64,000 nt of DNA from Paenalicyclobacillus macrosporangiidus (GTDB taxonomy: Bacteria > Bacillota > Bacilli > Alicyclobacillales > Alicyclobacillaceae): NCBI RefSeq assembly GCF_900116805.1, contig NZ_FPBV01000002.1:186001-250000 (forward strand), in the 5' to 3' direction. Positions 42,229 through 50,725 of this stretch are shown piece after piece. The notes beneath the pieces are model-generated. The model saw only the letters and a program-made list of their open reading frames with translations. It searched no databases and was not told the origin of the DNA. The first letter of the stretch is position 1. Every line of letters begins with the position of its first letter. The position numbers were made by a program, and so were the translations under genes.

Positions 42229-43038
42229 TCACCGCCCCTTCCACTGGGGCTTGCGCTTCTCCAGGTATGCCCGCACGCCCTCGGCGAAATCGGCGCTGCC
42301 GTACACCCGGCGGATGACCTCCTCATACGCCTGCTCGCCGTCCGGCCGGCCGAGGTACTTGCCCGCCACCTTCGCCGACCACACCGTCAACGGCGCGTTA
42401 GCAGCGATGCGCTGGGCCACCTCCTCCACGTGATCGTACAGCGCGTCGTCCTCCACAATCGCCGTCAAAAACCCGCACGACAGCGCCTCCTCCGCCGGCA
42501 TCATGCGGGCCGTGAACAGCAGCTCCTTGGCGCGCATGAAGCCCATCGCGTGGCCGACGCGGCGCAGATTGTCCAGGCTCAAGCAGTTGCCGAGGGTGCG
42601 CGCCATCGGTGCGGCGAAGCGCGATCCCGGCGTCGCAAACCGCAGATCGCACGCGGTCGCGAGGATCAGCCCCCCGCCCACCGCGTACCCCTGGATGGCC
42701 GCGATGGTCGGCATCGGCAGCTCCTCGAGCATCTGCACGACGCGGTCGATCCGCTTCTCATACGCCACCCCGTCCTCCCCGGTGAAGGTGACGAACTGCC
42801 CGATGTCGGTCCCGGCCGCGAACGCCTTGCCGCCGTCCCCGCGCACCACCACCGCGCGCACCGTCTCGTCCTGGTGCAGCGCCGCAAGATGCTGCTCCAA
42901 CTGCTCGTACATCGTCCAGGTCAAGGCGTTGAGCGCCTCCGGCCGGGACAGGGTCAGCCACACCACATCGTCCCGTCGTTCCCACAACACCGCCCCTTCG
43001 CCGTGGCGATTTTCCGTCTCCTGCGTCTGCGTGGACAC
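42229..43038 (-). CDS. Enoyl-CoA hydratase/isomerase family protein
   Basis: A 269-residue crotonase. The CoA-binding loop and oxyanion-hole residues are in KAFAAGTDIGQF and IAAIQGYAVGGGLILATACDLRFA. The second position usually occupied by catalytic Glu reads NCLSLDNLRRVG, so the reaction may not be ordinary hydration. The GTG at 43038 (MSTQTQETENRHG) lies after GGAGTGAG. First gene of echA-glcD-lctP; the combination suggests metabolism of a CoA-linked or 2-hydroxy acid, which is inference. Confidence 0.85.
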   Translation of the reverse strand: MSTQTQETENRHGEGAVLWERRDDVVWLTLSRPEALNALTWTMYEQLEQHLAALHQDETVRAVVVRGDGGKAFAAGTDIGQFVTFTGEDGVAYEKRIDRVVQMLEELPMPTIAAIQGYAVGGGLILATACDLRFATPGSRFAAPMARTLGNCLSLDNLRRVGHAMGFMRAKELLFTARMMPAEEALSCGFLTAIVEDDALYDHVEEVAQRIAANAPLTVWSAKVAGKYLGRPDGEQAYEEVIRRVYGSADFAEGVRAYLEKRKPQWKGR

Positions 43039-43243
43039 CCTGCGCTCACTCCTCGTATTGTCCTTGTTGATCAGTGTACAGCAGGCTGATGGTTCCGAAC
43101 AGTAAGCGCGATAGATTGACCATCCAGCATCCACCCCTCGTCGGCATCGATTGGAGCAGGCGGGGCTCATCGCAATCGGATGGTGTCCTGTTTGAAAGTT
43201 CCATCCGTATTGCTAGCACACCGATGTTCCCCTGCTCCCCCCG

Positions 43244-43272
43244 TTGACACACGGACGACTTTTGTCTATGTT
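43244..43272 (+). promoter_or_regulatory. Promoter of the ArsR-type gene
   Basis: TTGACA (43244-43249), 17 bases, TATGTT (43267-43272): a near-consensus sigma-A promoter. Start predicted near 43279. Confidence 0.75.
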
Positions 43273-43309
43273 GTTCTACATATATTGAATTCAATTTTTA
43301 TTGAACAAC
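43270..43309 (+). promoter_or_regulatory. Nested palindromes, candidate ArsR-family operator
   Basis: GTTGTTC (43270-43276) and GAACAAC (43303-43309) enclose the perfect 12-bp palindrome ATTGAATTCAAT (43284-43295). ArsR/SmtB operators are AT-rich and of the TTGAA/TTCAA type, so binding by the adjacent regulator is plausible. It covers the predicted transcription start. Confidence 0.5.
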
Positions 43310-43337
43310 GAAGCCGAACCAAGAAGAGGTGACCCCC

Positions 43338-44474
43338 ATGAACCCGCACCTCCCGCATGCGCTTGGGTCTGGCCAGCGGATCGACATCGGCGCCGCGGCA
43401 CCGTACACCGTCCGCTTCAGCGCGTCACCCGTCTATGAATGTGCGCTCGACATCGCGGCCTTCACGTACCCCGAGATCCACGACAAACTGGAACGCGGCC
43501 TGCCGTCCTTGCAGCGCATGCGTCAGCGGATGTCGGCTGCGCTCGCGCGCGAGGTTCAACTCGCCGGCCAGGTCCACACCTGGCGCAGCCTGCTGCTTCT
43601 GGCGCACCGTTGGGACGCGTTGGACAACACCCCATGGCCCGAGCACGTGCCACGGCTGTGCGCCTGGATGGAAACCCGCGAGGCGGATCTGCCGCATCTG
43701 GCGGCCCCGTATCTCGGCGAAGGCGACGCGCCGCTGCTGGTGGCGGCCCTCTGCGGGGACCCGGCGGCCCAAGCGGACCTGATGGCCCGGCACCAGGACA
43801 ACCGCTTGGTCGCACCGCACCTGTCCTATCTCTTTCGCACCTCGCCAAAGGCCCTGCGCGCGCACCTGACGGAGCTGCTCACCCGTTGGTACGACGAGAT
43901 GATGCCGGTGACCCGCGGATCCGCCGAAGACGGTGCCCCAGGGCGGGCGGCCTGGATGGAAGCGCTGCATCGCGAAGCCGAACGGATGCGCGGGATCGCC
44001 GCCCGCACCCCCGCCGCGTCCGTCGTCCACCTCGCCACGCGCGGGCTCGACGTGCCGCCGCAGCCCGGGATCCACACCGTCTGGCTTGTCCCGCAGATCG
44101 CATACCGGCCCTTCACCATTGTGAACCACCTGCCGGGCGGCACCGTGTACTACTACCCCCTGCCGGAAGACCAGCTGCCGGGACACGCGGCCGACGCGTT
44201 GCTCGTCCGCGCCGCCACCCTGTACAAGGCGCTCGGCGATGTCCAGCGGCTGCGCCTGCTGCGATGGCTCAGCGCAGGGCCGCAGTCGCTCGCCCAATTG
44301 ACGGATTGCCTCGGGGCGACCAAGTCCAACGTCCACCATCACCTGTCCCTTCTGCGCGCCGCCGGGCTCGTCCGCGTCGCCGGGGGCGTCTATACGCTGG
44401 ACGAGGCCGCCTTGGACCAGGTGGGCACCGCGTTGAGGGCCGTGCTCGGCGGACCCGGGGGAGACGGCGTGTGA
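43338..44474 (+). CDS. ArsR-family regulator with large N-terminal domain
   Basis: A 378-residue protein: a long N-terminal domain (~1-285, like the DUF5937-type domain of some ArsR regulators) and a C-terminal ArsR winged helix (LYKALGDVQRLRLLRWLSAG, LAQLTDCLGATKSNVHHHLS followed by LLRAAGLV). No metal-binding Cys cluster is present, so the ligand is probably organic. The ATG at 43338 has AGAGGTGA eight bases upstream. It is coupled (GTGA overlap) to an MFS exporter, the likely target, and its own promoter carries nested palindromes. Confidence 0.82.
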   Translation: MNPHLPHALGSGQRIDIGAAAPYTVRFSASPVYECALDIAAFTYPEIHDKLERGLPSLQRMRQRMSAALAREVQLAGQVHTWRSLLLLAHRWDALDNTPWPEHVPRLCAWMETREADLPHLAAPYLGEGDAPLLVAALCGDPAAQADLMARHQDNRLVAPHLSYLFRTSPKALRAHLTELLTRWYDEMMPVTRGSAEDGAPGRAAWMEALHREAERMRGIAARTPAASVVHLATRGLDVPPQPGIHTVWLVPQIAYRPFTIVNHLPGGTVYYYPLPEDQLPGHAADALLVRAATLYKALGDVQRLRLLRWLSAGPQSLAQLTDCLGATKSNVHHHLSLLRAAGLVRVAGGVYTLDEAALDQVGTALRAVLGGPGGDGV

Positions 44475-45772
44475 ACGGGTGGCGAATTGTTCCGCGCCGC
44501 TCCGCCGCCGACCGCCTGCGCTCGCCGGACAGCCTGTGGGTCAACCGGGACTTCGTCTGGTTCATCAGCGGGCGCACCATTTCCCAGTTCGGCACCGCCA
44601 TGACCACGTTCGCCATCCCGTGGCTGCTGCTCGAACGCACCGGATCGGCTGCACAGACGGGGCTCGCCTTCGCCGTCGGCTTCATCCCGTACATCCTGCT
44701 CTCCCTGCCCGCCGGGGTGTGGGCTGACCGGCGGGATCGACGGCGGCTCATGCAGGGGGCGGACGCCGGCCGCCTCGTCCTTCTGGCGTCGATCCCGCTG
44801 TCCCAAGCATTCCTCGGCCATCCGCCGCTGCTCCTGCTGTACGCGGCACAGGCGGGGGTGAGCGCGCTGTCGGCGATCTTTGACGCGGCATACGGGGCGT
44901 GCCTGCCCAATCTGGTGTCCCCCAATCATCTGCCCGCCGCCAACAACACCCTGCAACTGGGCAGCTCCCTCAGCCGCACCGTCGGGCCGGTGCTGGCCGG
45001 CGCCGCCGCAGGCGCCATGGGGGCGGCGAATACCATCGGGATTGACGTGGCGACCTATGGGGTGTCCATCCTCACCCTGCTCTGCATCCGCCGCCCGTTT
45101 GCGAGCGCTCCCGCCCGGGTCCGGCGCGGATTCGCCAGCGAGGTCAAGGAAGGGATGGCGGTGGTGTGGCACATCCGCCCCGTGCGATACCTGTGCCTAT
45201 TTGCCACCCTCATCAATTTGGTCGGCCCCGGGATGGACGTGGCCCTGTTGTACCGCGTCCAGCACGAGTTACGTCTACCGTCCCTGTGGGCCGGGTGGGT
45301 CATGACCGGGCTAGGTGCCGGGATGCTCGCCGGATCTCTCGCGTACCGCGTGCTCGGCGGACGCCTCCGGTCCTGGCTCAGCGCCTCGGCGGCGGGACTG
45401 GTCGTCCCTCCGTTGTTGCTTGCGTTCATCCGCACGCCCGTGTGGATGGTCGTGGTACAGGGGGCCATCGGCGTCCTGCTCACGGTCTGGAACGTCCAAT
45501 CCGTCACCCTGCGCCAGACCCTCATCCCGGATGAACTGCGCGGGCGCTGCAGCAGCGTGTTCCGCCTCTTCGCCTGGGTGTCGATCCCGCTCGGCGACGC
45601 CCTCGCGGGCATCGTGAGCGAGCGCTGGGGCACCGGTGTCTACTTCCTGTGGGCTTGCGCTGTGCTCGGAGCGATGGCGGCCTGGACGCGGCGCGCAAAC
45701 CTCGAGCTGGCGGTGGATTCAGGCGGAGGCCCCGCGCCACCCGTCACTCGAACACCAGCAGCCCCTTCGTGA
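44471..45772 (+). CDS. MFS exporter, EntS-like, coupled to ArsR regulator
   Basis: A 433-residue, 12-helix major facilitator of the MFS_3 group (FVWFISGRTISQFGTAMTTF, PAGVWADRRDRRRLMQGAD, LPNLVSPNHLPAANNTLQLG, GRCSSVFRLFAWVSIPLGDA). The GTG at 44471 overlaps the regulator's TGA, with GGGAGA seven bases upstream. The pair is a regulator-efflux module of unknown substrate, probably a drug or metabolite. Its 3' end overlaps the convergent dehydrogenase by 29 bases. Confidence 0.85.
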   Translation: MNGWRIVPRRSAADRLRSPDSLWVNRDFVWFISGRTISQFGTAMTTFAIPWLLLERTGSAAQTGLAFAVGFIPYILLSLPAGVWADRRDRRRLMQGADAGRLVLLASIPLSQAFLGHPPLLLLYAAQAGVSALSAIFDAAYGACLPNLVSPNHLPAANNTLQLGSSLSRTVGPVLAGAAAGAMGAANTIGIDVATYGVSILTLLCIRRPFASAPARVRRGFASEVKEGMAVVWHIRPVRYLCLFATLINLVGPGMDVALLYRVQHELRLPSLWAGWVMTGLGAGMLAGSLAYRVLGGRLRSWLSASAAGLVVPPLLLAFIRTPVWMVVVQGAIGVLLTVWNVQSVTLRQTLIPDELRGRCSSVFRLFAWVSIPLGDALAGIVSERWGTGVYFLWACAVLGAMAAWTRRANLELAVDSGGGPAPPVTRTPAAPS

Positions 45773-46766
45773 CGCGCAGCCCGCCGTAGCTCGCCAGCAC
45801 GTCCGGGATCTCCTCCAGGCTGAAGCGGTGGGACACCAGCGGCGACACCTGGATCTTGCCGTCCCGCGCGAGGGCGATGGCCCGGGCGTGCGTGTCCGGG
45901 TTGATGAACGACCCCCGGATGGTCAGTTCTCGCGCGAACACGTCGTAGGGGGACAGCTGGACGGCGGTCGCCGGATCGGCCACGCCGAACAGCAGAACCT
46001 GGCCGCCTCGGCCGGCGCAGCGCAGGGCCGCCTGCATGGTCTCGGGACGGCCAACGCACTCCACCACCAGGTCCGCGCCGCTGCCGAACTGCTCTACCAC
46101 CAGTTGCTCCGGCGGCACGTCCGCCGGGTCCACCACCAGGCGGGCCCCGAACCGTTCGGCCAGCGCGCGCTTGGCCGGGTCCGGTTCGCTCACCACGATG
46201 GGCGAAGCGCCCAGCCGGTCCAACAACTGCACCATCATGAGGCCGATGTACCCGCCGCCGATCACGAGCGCGGACTGGCCGGGATGCACACTCAACCGCT
46301 CGATGCCGTGCAGGCAGCACCCGAGCGGTTCCATCAGGGCTCCCTCGATGAAGGACAGCTCGTCGGGTAGCCGGTAGCAGTTGGCCGCGGGTACCGTGCA
46401 GAACTCGGCCATTCCGCCATCACGGGTGACCCCGACCGCCTGCAGGTGCTCACACAGGTGCTGGCGACCGTCCCGGCAGTACCGGCAGTGGTGGCAGTAG
46501 ATATTCGGATCGACGGTCACCCGGTCCCCCGGCCGCAAGTCGCTGACCCCCGGCCCCACCTCGTCGATCACGCCGGCCACCTCATGCCCCAGGACGATGG
46601 GCGGGCGCACCTCGGCGGAGCCCGGTTTGCCGTGGTAGATGTGCACATCCGTGCCGCAGATGCCGCAGGCCCGCACCTGAACGCGCACCTCCCCCGGGCC
46701 CGGCTCCGGCGTCGGCAGCTCCCGCATCTCCATCTGCTCCTTCGCCACCAAAACCACAGCTCTCAC
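45744..46766 (-). CDS. Zinc-dependent medium-chain alcohol/polyol dehydrogenase
   Basis: A 340-residue MDR-family NAD(P)-dependent dehydrogenase. Catalytic-zinc residues are in CGICGTDVHIYHG and GHEVAGVI; the structural zinc loop is CHHCRYCRDGRQHLCE (four Cys); the Rossmann motif is VIGGGYIGLMMVQL. The sequence resembles sorbitol/xylitol/threonine dehydrogenases. The GTG at 46766 overlaps the beta-mannosidase stop (GTGA). Within the PfkB-mannosidase-dehydrogenase set, oxidation of mannitol or another sugar alcohol is a reasonable guess. Confidence 0.85.
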   Translation of the reverse strand: MRAVVLVAKEQMEMRELPTPEPGPGEVRVQVRACGICGTDVHIYHGKPGSAEVRPPIVLGHEVAGVIDEVGPGVSDLRPGDRVTVDPNIYCHHCRYCRDGRQHLCEHLQAVGVTRDGGMAEFCTVPAANCYRLPDELSFIEGALMEPLGCCLHGIERLSVHPGQSALVIGGGYIGLMMVQLLDRLGASPIVVSEPDPAKRALAERFGARLVVDPADVPPEQLVVEQFGSGADLVVECVGRPETMQAALRCAGRGGQVLLFGVADPATAVQLSPYDVFARELTIRGSFINPDTHARAIALARDGKIQVSPLVSHRFSLEEIPDVLASYGGLRVTKGLLVFE

Positions 46767-49432
46767 GCTTCTCCCTCCCCATTCAACGCTCGCACCCGCA
46801 GCCGGTCCCACCGCACCGGTTGCCCATCCAGTGTGCGCACGTAAATCGTCCGTGCCTCCCCCGCCGGCAGGTCGAAGTGGTTGTCGCTGCACAGCACCAT
46901 CGGCTGCCCGAAGTCGAGCGTGACCATCCGAGCGTGTCGGTCGGCGGTGACGGTGACGGCGCCCCCGTCGCCAGCCACGTGCCAGGTCAGGCGCGCCGCG
47001 GGCAGGCGCACGTCCTTCGGATCGCGGAAGTAGTAGAAGTTGTCCGGTGCCAGGCCGCGGGCCGACCGAACCCGCAGCACCACCGTCTCGGGCGAAGCGC
47101 CACCCGCACCGAGCATCTCCGCCTGCTCCGCCTCGCCCACGCACAGCGCCGCATTGCGCAGGTCCTGAACCTTGAACCGGCGCGCCCACAACACGCGCCC
47201 ATTGAAGTCCAGCACCTCCGCCACCAGTTCGTCGGTGTACGGCATTCTGCCGTCATGGACGGCCCAGAAGGTGACTCGGCCAGAGGCTCGGCCCGACTCC
47301 CGATCCGAGTCCCGGTCCGAGTCCCGGGCCGCCCCGCGGTCAGGCACCCGCCCCGCTGCCTCAAACCGGGCGCACAACAGCACCGGGCGGAAGAAGCGCC
47401 GGGCGTACGAGTACGCCGCCTTCGGCAGCAGGTCGTAGTCGATGATGGACCAACTGGTCCCGGGCCAGCAGTCGTTCAACTGCCAGATGAGCGCGCCGCT
47501 TGTCTCAAACTTGCGCCGGCGGTAGTGCTCCACCCCGAACTTCAGGCCCTCCGCCTGGGTCAGCATGGAGAAATCGATGTACTTCTCCAGCGTGCGCGGC
47601 AGGCCCGTGAACCCTTCCATCATCCACAGGCCCTTCTCCGGATGCGTGTCCTTGTTCCGGTACGCCAGCGCCGGACTGTTCCACGCCAGCTCGTCTTCCG
47701 GGATCCACCGCGCCAGCGTGTGGCGGTTGGCGGCCGCGTGGATGCCGAACTCGCTGACGAAGCGCGCCTCGTCCTCGGCGTAATGGCGAAACGAGATCCC
47801 TTCCGGGCTGAAGTCGGTCCACTCGGGCTCGCCGAACCGGCGCGGATACACGTGGCCGTGCCAGACCTGCCAGTTGTGGCGGTCGCCTTCTTCGGCGGCG
47901 TTGTGATCGCTGCCGCCGTACGGGGAGCTCGGCCAGTAGAACCGCCCGGGGTCCAGCTCCGCCACCACCGCCGGGATGAGCTCATGGTAGATCCGCTCGC
48001 CGTAAAACGGCGTGTCGATCTCGCCGGTCACCCGCCCCCGCTCCCAGATCCAGTCGTTCTCGTTGTTGCCGCACCACAGGGCGATGCACGGGTGGTTGCG
48101 CAGGTGCGTCACCACATGGCGGACCTCCCGCTCCACCTCCTGCAAAAAGGGTTGGTTGAAATCTGGGTACAGGGCGCAGGCGAACATGAAGTCCTGCCAC
48201 ACCAGGATGCCGAGCCGATCGCAGGTCTCGTAGAACACGTCCTTCTCGTAGATGCCCCCGCCCCACACCCGCAGCATGTTCATGTGCGCTTCGCGGGCCA
48301 ACTCGAGCAGGGCCAGGTAGCGGCTGTCGGGCGCCGATGCGACGAAGCTGTCCACCGGAATCCAGTTGGCTCCCTTGGCGAACACCGGCACCCCGTTGAG
48401 GACGAAGGTGAAGACCGGACGCCCCTCCGCGTCCCGGGTGCGCACCTCCAGCGTGCGGATGCCGACCTCCAGCACCCTTTGGTCCACCGGCGCGCCGTTT
48501 GCAGACACCTCCACCACCAGGCGGTACAGGTGGGGCTCTCCCAGGTCGTGGGTCCACCACAGTTTCGGCTCCCGCACCCGGAGGGTGGTCCCGAAGCGGC
48601 CAAACCCAGCAGGCTGCCGATGGGACGCCACCAGCGCACCGCCGTCCTCCAACCGAATGGACACCTCCAACGCGGGCGCCTCCGCGGTGGCCGCATCGAC
48701 GAATTCGGACGCTCCGGAAACGCCGCCTTCGCGCTGCGGCTCAGGTTTCACGTCCCAGGACGCGACGGGCGCCACGTCCACCGCCACCTGCAGCGTGGCC
48801 TCCGCCTCGCTCGCTTCGAGCGTCCGCACCGCCACCGACGCCACGCGGGCCATCCGCCGACGCTCCAGCCGCACCGGCTTCCAGATGCCCGCGGTCACCA
48901 GTCGCGGCGCCCAGTCCCAGCCGAAGTGCATCTGGGCCTTGCGCACCCAGATGCGCTCCCCGCTGAAGCCGGACCAGAAGCGTGTGTCCTTGCCGTGCAG
49001 GCGCTGTGCCACCGGATCGAACCGGACGGCCAGGGTGTTCCGGCCCCGCACCAGGGCCCGCGTCACGTCGACGGTGAGGGGGACGAACATGTTGGCAGAC
49101 TCCGCCACCTCGAGCCCGTTCACGTACACGGTGGCAAACGTGTCGAGCCCCTCGAAGACGAGCACAACCCGCTCATCGGGAAGCGGTTCCTCCTCGAAGG
49201 TGAAGGATGTCCGGTACCACCACTCCTGCTCCTCCACCCAGCGGCAGCGCTGGTCGTTGTCGCGGAAAAACGGGTGTTCAATCATCCGGTGGCGGATCAG
49301 GGTGGTGTGCACATCCCCCGGCACGTCGGCCAGGAGCCAGCCCTGGTCGTCGTCATGGGAACTGGCGACGTCCGAAGGATGCACGGCGCCGGGGGCGAAC
49401 CCCTTTATCTTCCAGTTGTCGTGAATCCGCAT
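46763..49432 (-). CDS. Beta-mannosidase (GH2)
   Basis: An 889-residue GH2 glycosidase without a signal peptide, so cytoplasmic. N-terminal jelly roll, two immunoglobulin-like domains and a TIM barrel are recognisable. The acid/base Glu458 is in ALWCGNNENDW and the nucleophile Glu561 in FVSEFGIHA. WSGFSGERIWVRKAQMHFGWDWAP is typical of beta-mannosidases. A short tandem repeat (DSDRDSDRES, DNA 47299-47335) interrupts the C-terminal domain. The ATG follows AGAGGTGG. It acts on small beta-mannosides; the coupled dehydrogenase and kinase suggest the aglycone is a polyol. Confidence 0.9.
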   Translation of the reverse strand: MRIHDNWKIKGFAPGAVHPSDVASSHDDDQGWLLADVPGDVHTTLIRHRMIEHPFFRDNDQRCRWVEEQEWWYRTSFTFEEEPLPDERVVLVFEGLDTFATVYVNGLEVAESANMFVPLTVDVTRALVRGRNTLAVRFDPVAQRLHGKDTRFWSGFSGERIWVRKAQMHFGWDWAPRLVTAGIWKPVRLERRRMARVASVAVRTLEASEAEATLQVAVDVAPVASWDVKPEPQREGGVSGASEFVDAATAEAPALEVSIRLEDGGALVASHRQPAGFGRFGTTLRVREPKLWWTHDLGEPHLYRLVVEVSANGAPVDQRVLEVGIRTLEVRTRDAEGRPVFTFVLNGVPVFAKGANWIPVDSFVASAPDSRYLALLELAREAHMNMLRVWGGGIYEKDVFYETCDRLGILVWQDFMFACALYPDFNQPFLQEVEREVRHVVTHLRNHPCIALWCGNNENDWIWERGRVTGEIDTPFYGERIYHELIPAVVAELDPGRFYWPSSPYGGSDHNAAEEGDRHNWQVWHGHVYPRRFGEPEWTDFSPEGISFRHYAEDEARFVSEFGIHAAANRHTLARWIPEDELAWNSPALAYRNKDTHPEKGLWMMEGFTGLPRTLEKYIDFSMLTQAEGLKFGVEHYRRRKFETSGALIWQLNDCWPGTSWSIIDYDLLPKAAYSYARRFFRPVLLCARFEAAGRVPDRGAARDSDRDSDRESGRASGRVTFWAVHDGRMPYTDELVAEVLDFNGRVLWARRFKVQDLRNAALCVGEAEQAEMLGAGGASPETVVLRVRSARGLAPDNFYYFRDPKDVRLPAARLTWHVAGDGGAVTVTADRHARMVTLDFGQPMVLCSDNHFDLPAGEARTIYVRTLDGQPVRWDRLRVRALNGEGEA
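47299..47335. repeat. 12-bp tandem repeat inside the beta-mannosidase gene
   Basis: Three tandem copies of a 12-mer close to GAGTCCCGGTCC, encoding Asp-Ser-Asp-Arg repeats on the minus strand. The copies differ by one or two bases. Probably slippage-derived and tolerated in a surface loop. Confidence 0.7.
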
Positions 49433-49533
49433 GGCACCACCTCTCTAGGCTTACGGTAAAGGGCGGCCGCCGTCCGGGCGGCAAGCGAAAGCCAGCCACC
49501 GGCTCCCCCCTGCGCCCTCGCACCGTGCCGCCG

Positions 49534-50586
49534 TCAAAACGGCAAAGACTCGCCGATGCTGCGGAGAAACGCGTCGACCGCCGTCCGTTCCGGCATGGCG
49601 GGGATGCCGCCGGTCTTCGTGGTGGAGAGGGCCGCCACCGCGTTGGCATAGCGGGCGATCCGCTCCAGGGTGGATCGGTTCAGGCGGGATCGAAGGTTGG
49701 GATCCGAGAGATGCGACAGCACCCCGGCCACGAAGGCATCCCCGGCCCCGGTCGTATCGATAGCCTGCACCGCGGGCGCCGGGACATACCCCGTTTCCTG
49801 GTGAAACCGGTAGAAGCACCCGTCCTTCCCCAGCGTGACGAAGACGAGCCCGACACCGTATTCACAGAGCAGGTGCGCCGTTCCACGCTCGGGATCCGTG
49901 ATCCCGGTGAGGAAATCCAGCTCTTCCTCCGACACCTTCAGCAGGTCCACCTGCGGGAGGCAGGAGAGGATGGTCTGCCGCGCCGCGTCCGGGGTGTCCC
50001 AGAGGGCGAGGCGGAGGTTCGGATCGAAGGACACGAACCGCCCGCAGCGCTTGGCGTGGGCCAGCGCCCGCAGGGTGGCGGTGCGCGCCGGGTCCCGCGT
50101 CAACGACACCGAGCCGAAATGGAACACCTGGGCGTTCAGGATGAGATCGAGCCGCACCTCGTCCGGCGTAAGCGTACTGTCCGCCCCCGGGTTCCGGTGG
50201 AAAGTGAAGCTGCGCTCGCCGTCGTCGCCGAGGTCCACAATCACGAGGGTCGTCGGGACCCCCTCCGCGTACACCAGACCCACGGTGTCCACCCCGCACC
50301 CTTTTAGCGTCTGTGCCACGAGGCGGCCGAACCGATCGCGGCCCACCTTCCCGATGAAGGCAGCCCTCCGGTTCAGCTTCGCCAATGCGACGGCCACGTT
50401 CGCGGGCGCCCCGCCGGGGTGGGCGGCGTAGACGGGAGACGCCGGCCAGGTGCCAGCCCCGGCGGCATCCCCGGGCGCGGGTGCCGAGGCCGCTTCACCC
50501 ACCGGGCCGGCCTGAACGGCCATGCCCACCGTGCTCAGGGGCGCGAGATCTATCAACGCCTCCCCCAACGCAATCACGTCGTACAT
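49534..50586 (-). CDS. PfkB-family sugar kinase (fructokinase-like)
   Basis: A 350-residue ribokinase-superfamily kinase. The N-terminal sugar-binding motif is PGGAPANVAVALAKLNRRAAFIGKVG; the C-terminal anion-hole and catalytic base motif is IDTTGAGDAFVAGVL. The start MYDVIALGEALIDLAP is typical of fructokinases; a Gly/Ala/Pro-rich insert of ~25 residues follows it. The ATG at 50586 sits close behind GGTGGAGG. It precedes the beta-mannosidase by about 100 bases on the same strand and would phosphorylate the hexose made by the dehydrogenase. Confidence 0.88.
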   Translation of the reverse strand: MYDVIALGEALIDLAPLSTVGMAVQAGPVGEAASAPAPGDAAGAGTWPASPVYAAHPGGAPANVAVALAKLNRRAAFIGKVGRDRFGRLVAQTLKGCGVDTVGLVYAEGVPTTLVIVDLGDDGERSFTFHRNPGADSTLTPDEVRLDLILNAQVFHFGSVSLTRDPARTATLRALAHAKRCGRFVSFDPNLRLALWDTPDAARQTILSCLPQVDLLKVSEEELDFLTGITDPERGTAHLLCEYGVGLVFVTLGKDGCFYRFHQETGYVPAPAVQAIDTTGAGDAFVAGVLSHLSDPNLRSRLNRSTLERIARYANAVAALSTTKTGGIPAMPERTAVDAFLRSIGESLPF

Positions 50587-50662
50587 CTGCCTCCACCTTC
50601 CCGTTCCAGTACGCCCATCCGCAGGATTCCTCCATCCGCCACAACCGCCTGCGTCCGGCCAG

Positions 50663-50691
50663 TGGAAAAATGTCTGCGTTGCCTGTATTCT
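50663..50691 (+). promoter_or_regulatory. Candidate promoter of the CBS-domain gene
   Basis: TGGAAA (50663-50668), 17 bases, TATTCT (50686-50691). Start near 50698, leaving a leader of about 28 bases with a GGGAGG ribosome site. Confidence 0.5.
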
Positions 50692-50725
50692 ACCGTTATC
50701 GTGGGGTCTTAGGGAGGTTTGGCTG

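Noticed and set aside
39527-42433. A 968-codon + strand frame opposite lctP/glcD
   Set aside because: The minus strand encodes recognisable GlcD and LctP sequences; the + frame is Arg/His-rich and crosses gene boundaries.
46820-49459. An 879-codon + strand frame opposite beta-mannosidase
   Set aside because: GH2 catalytic motifs lie on the minus strand; the + frame is a compositional shadow.
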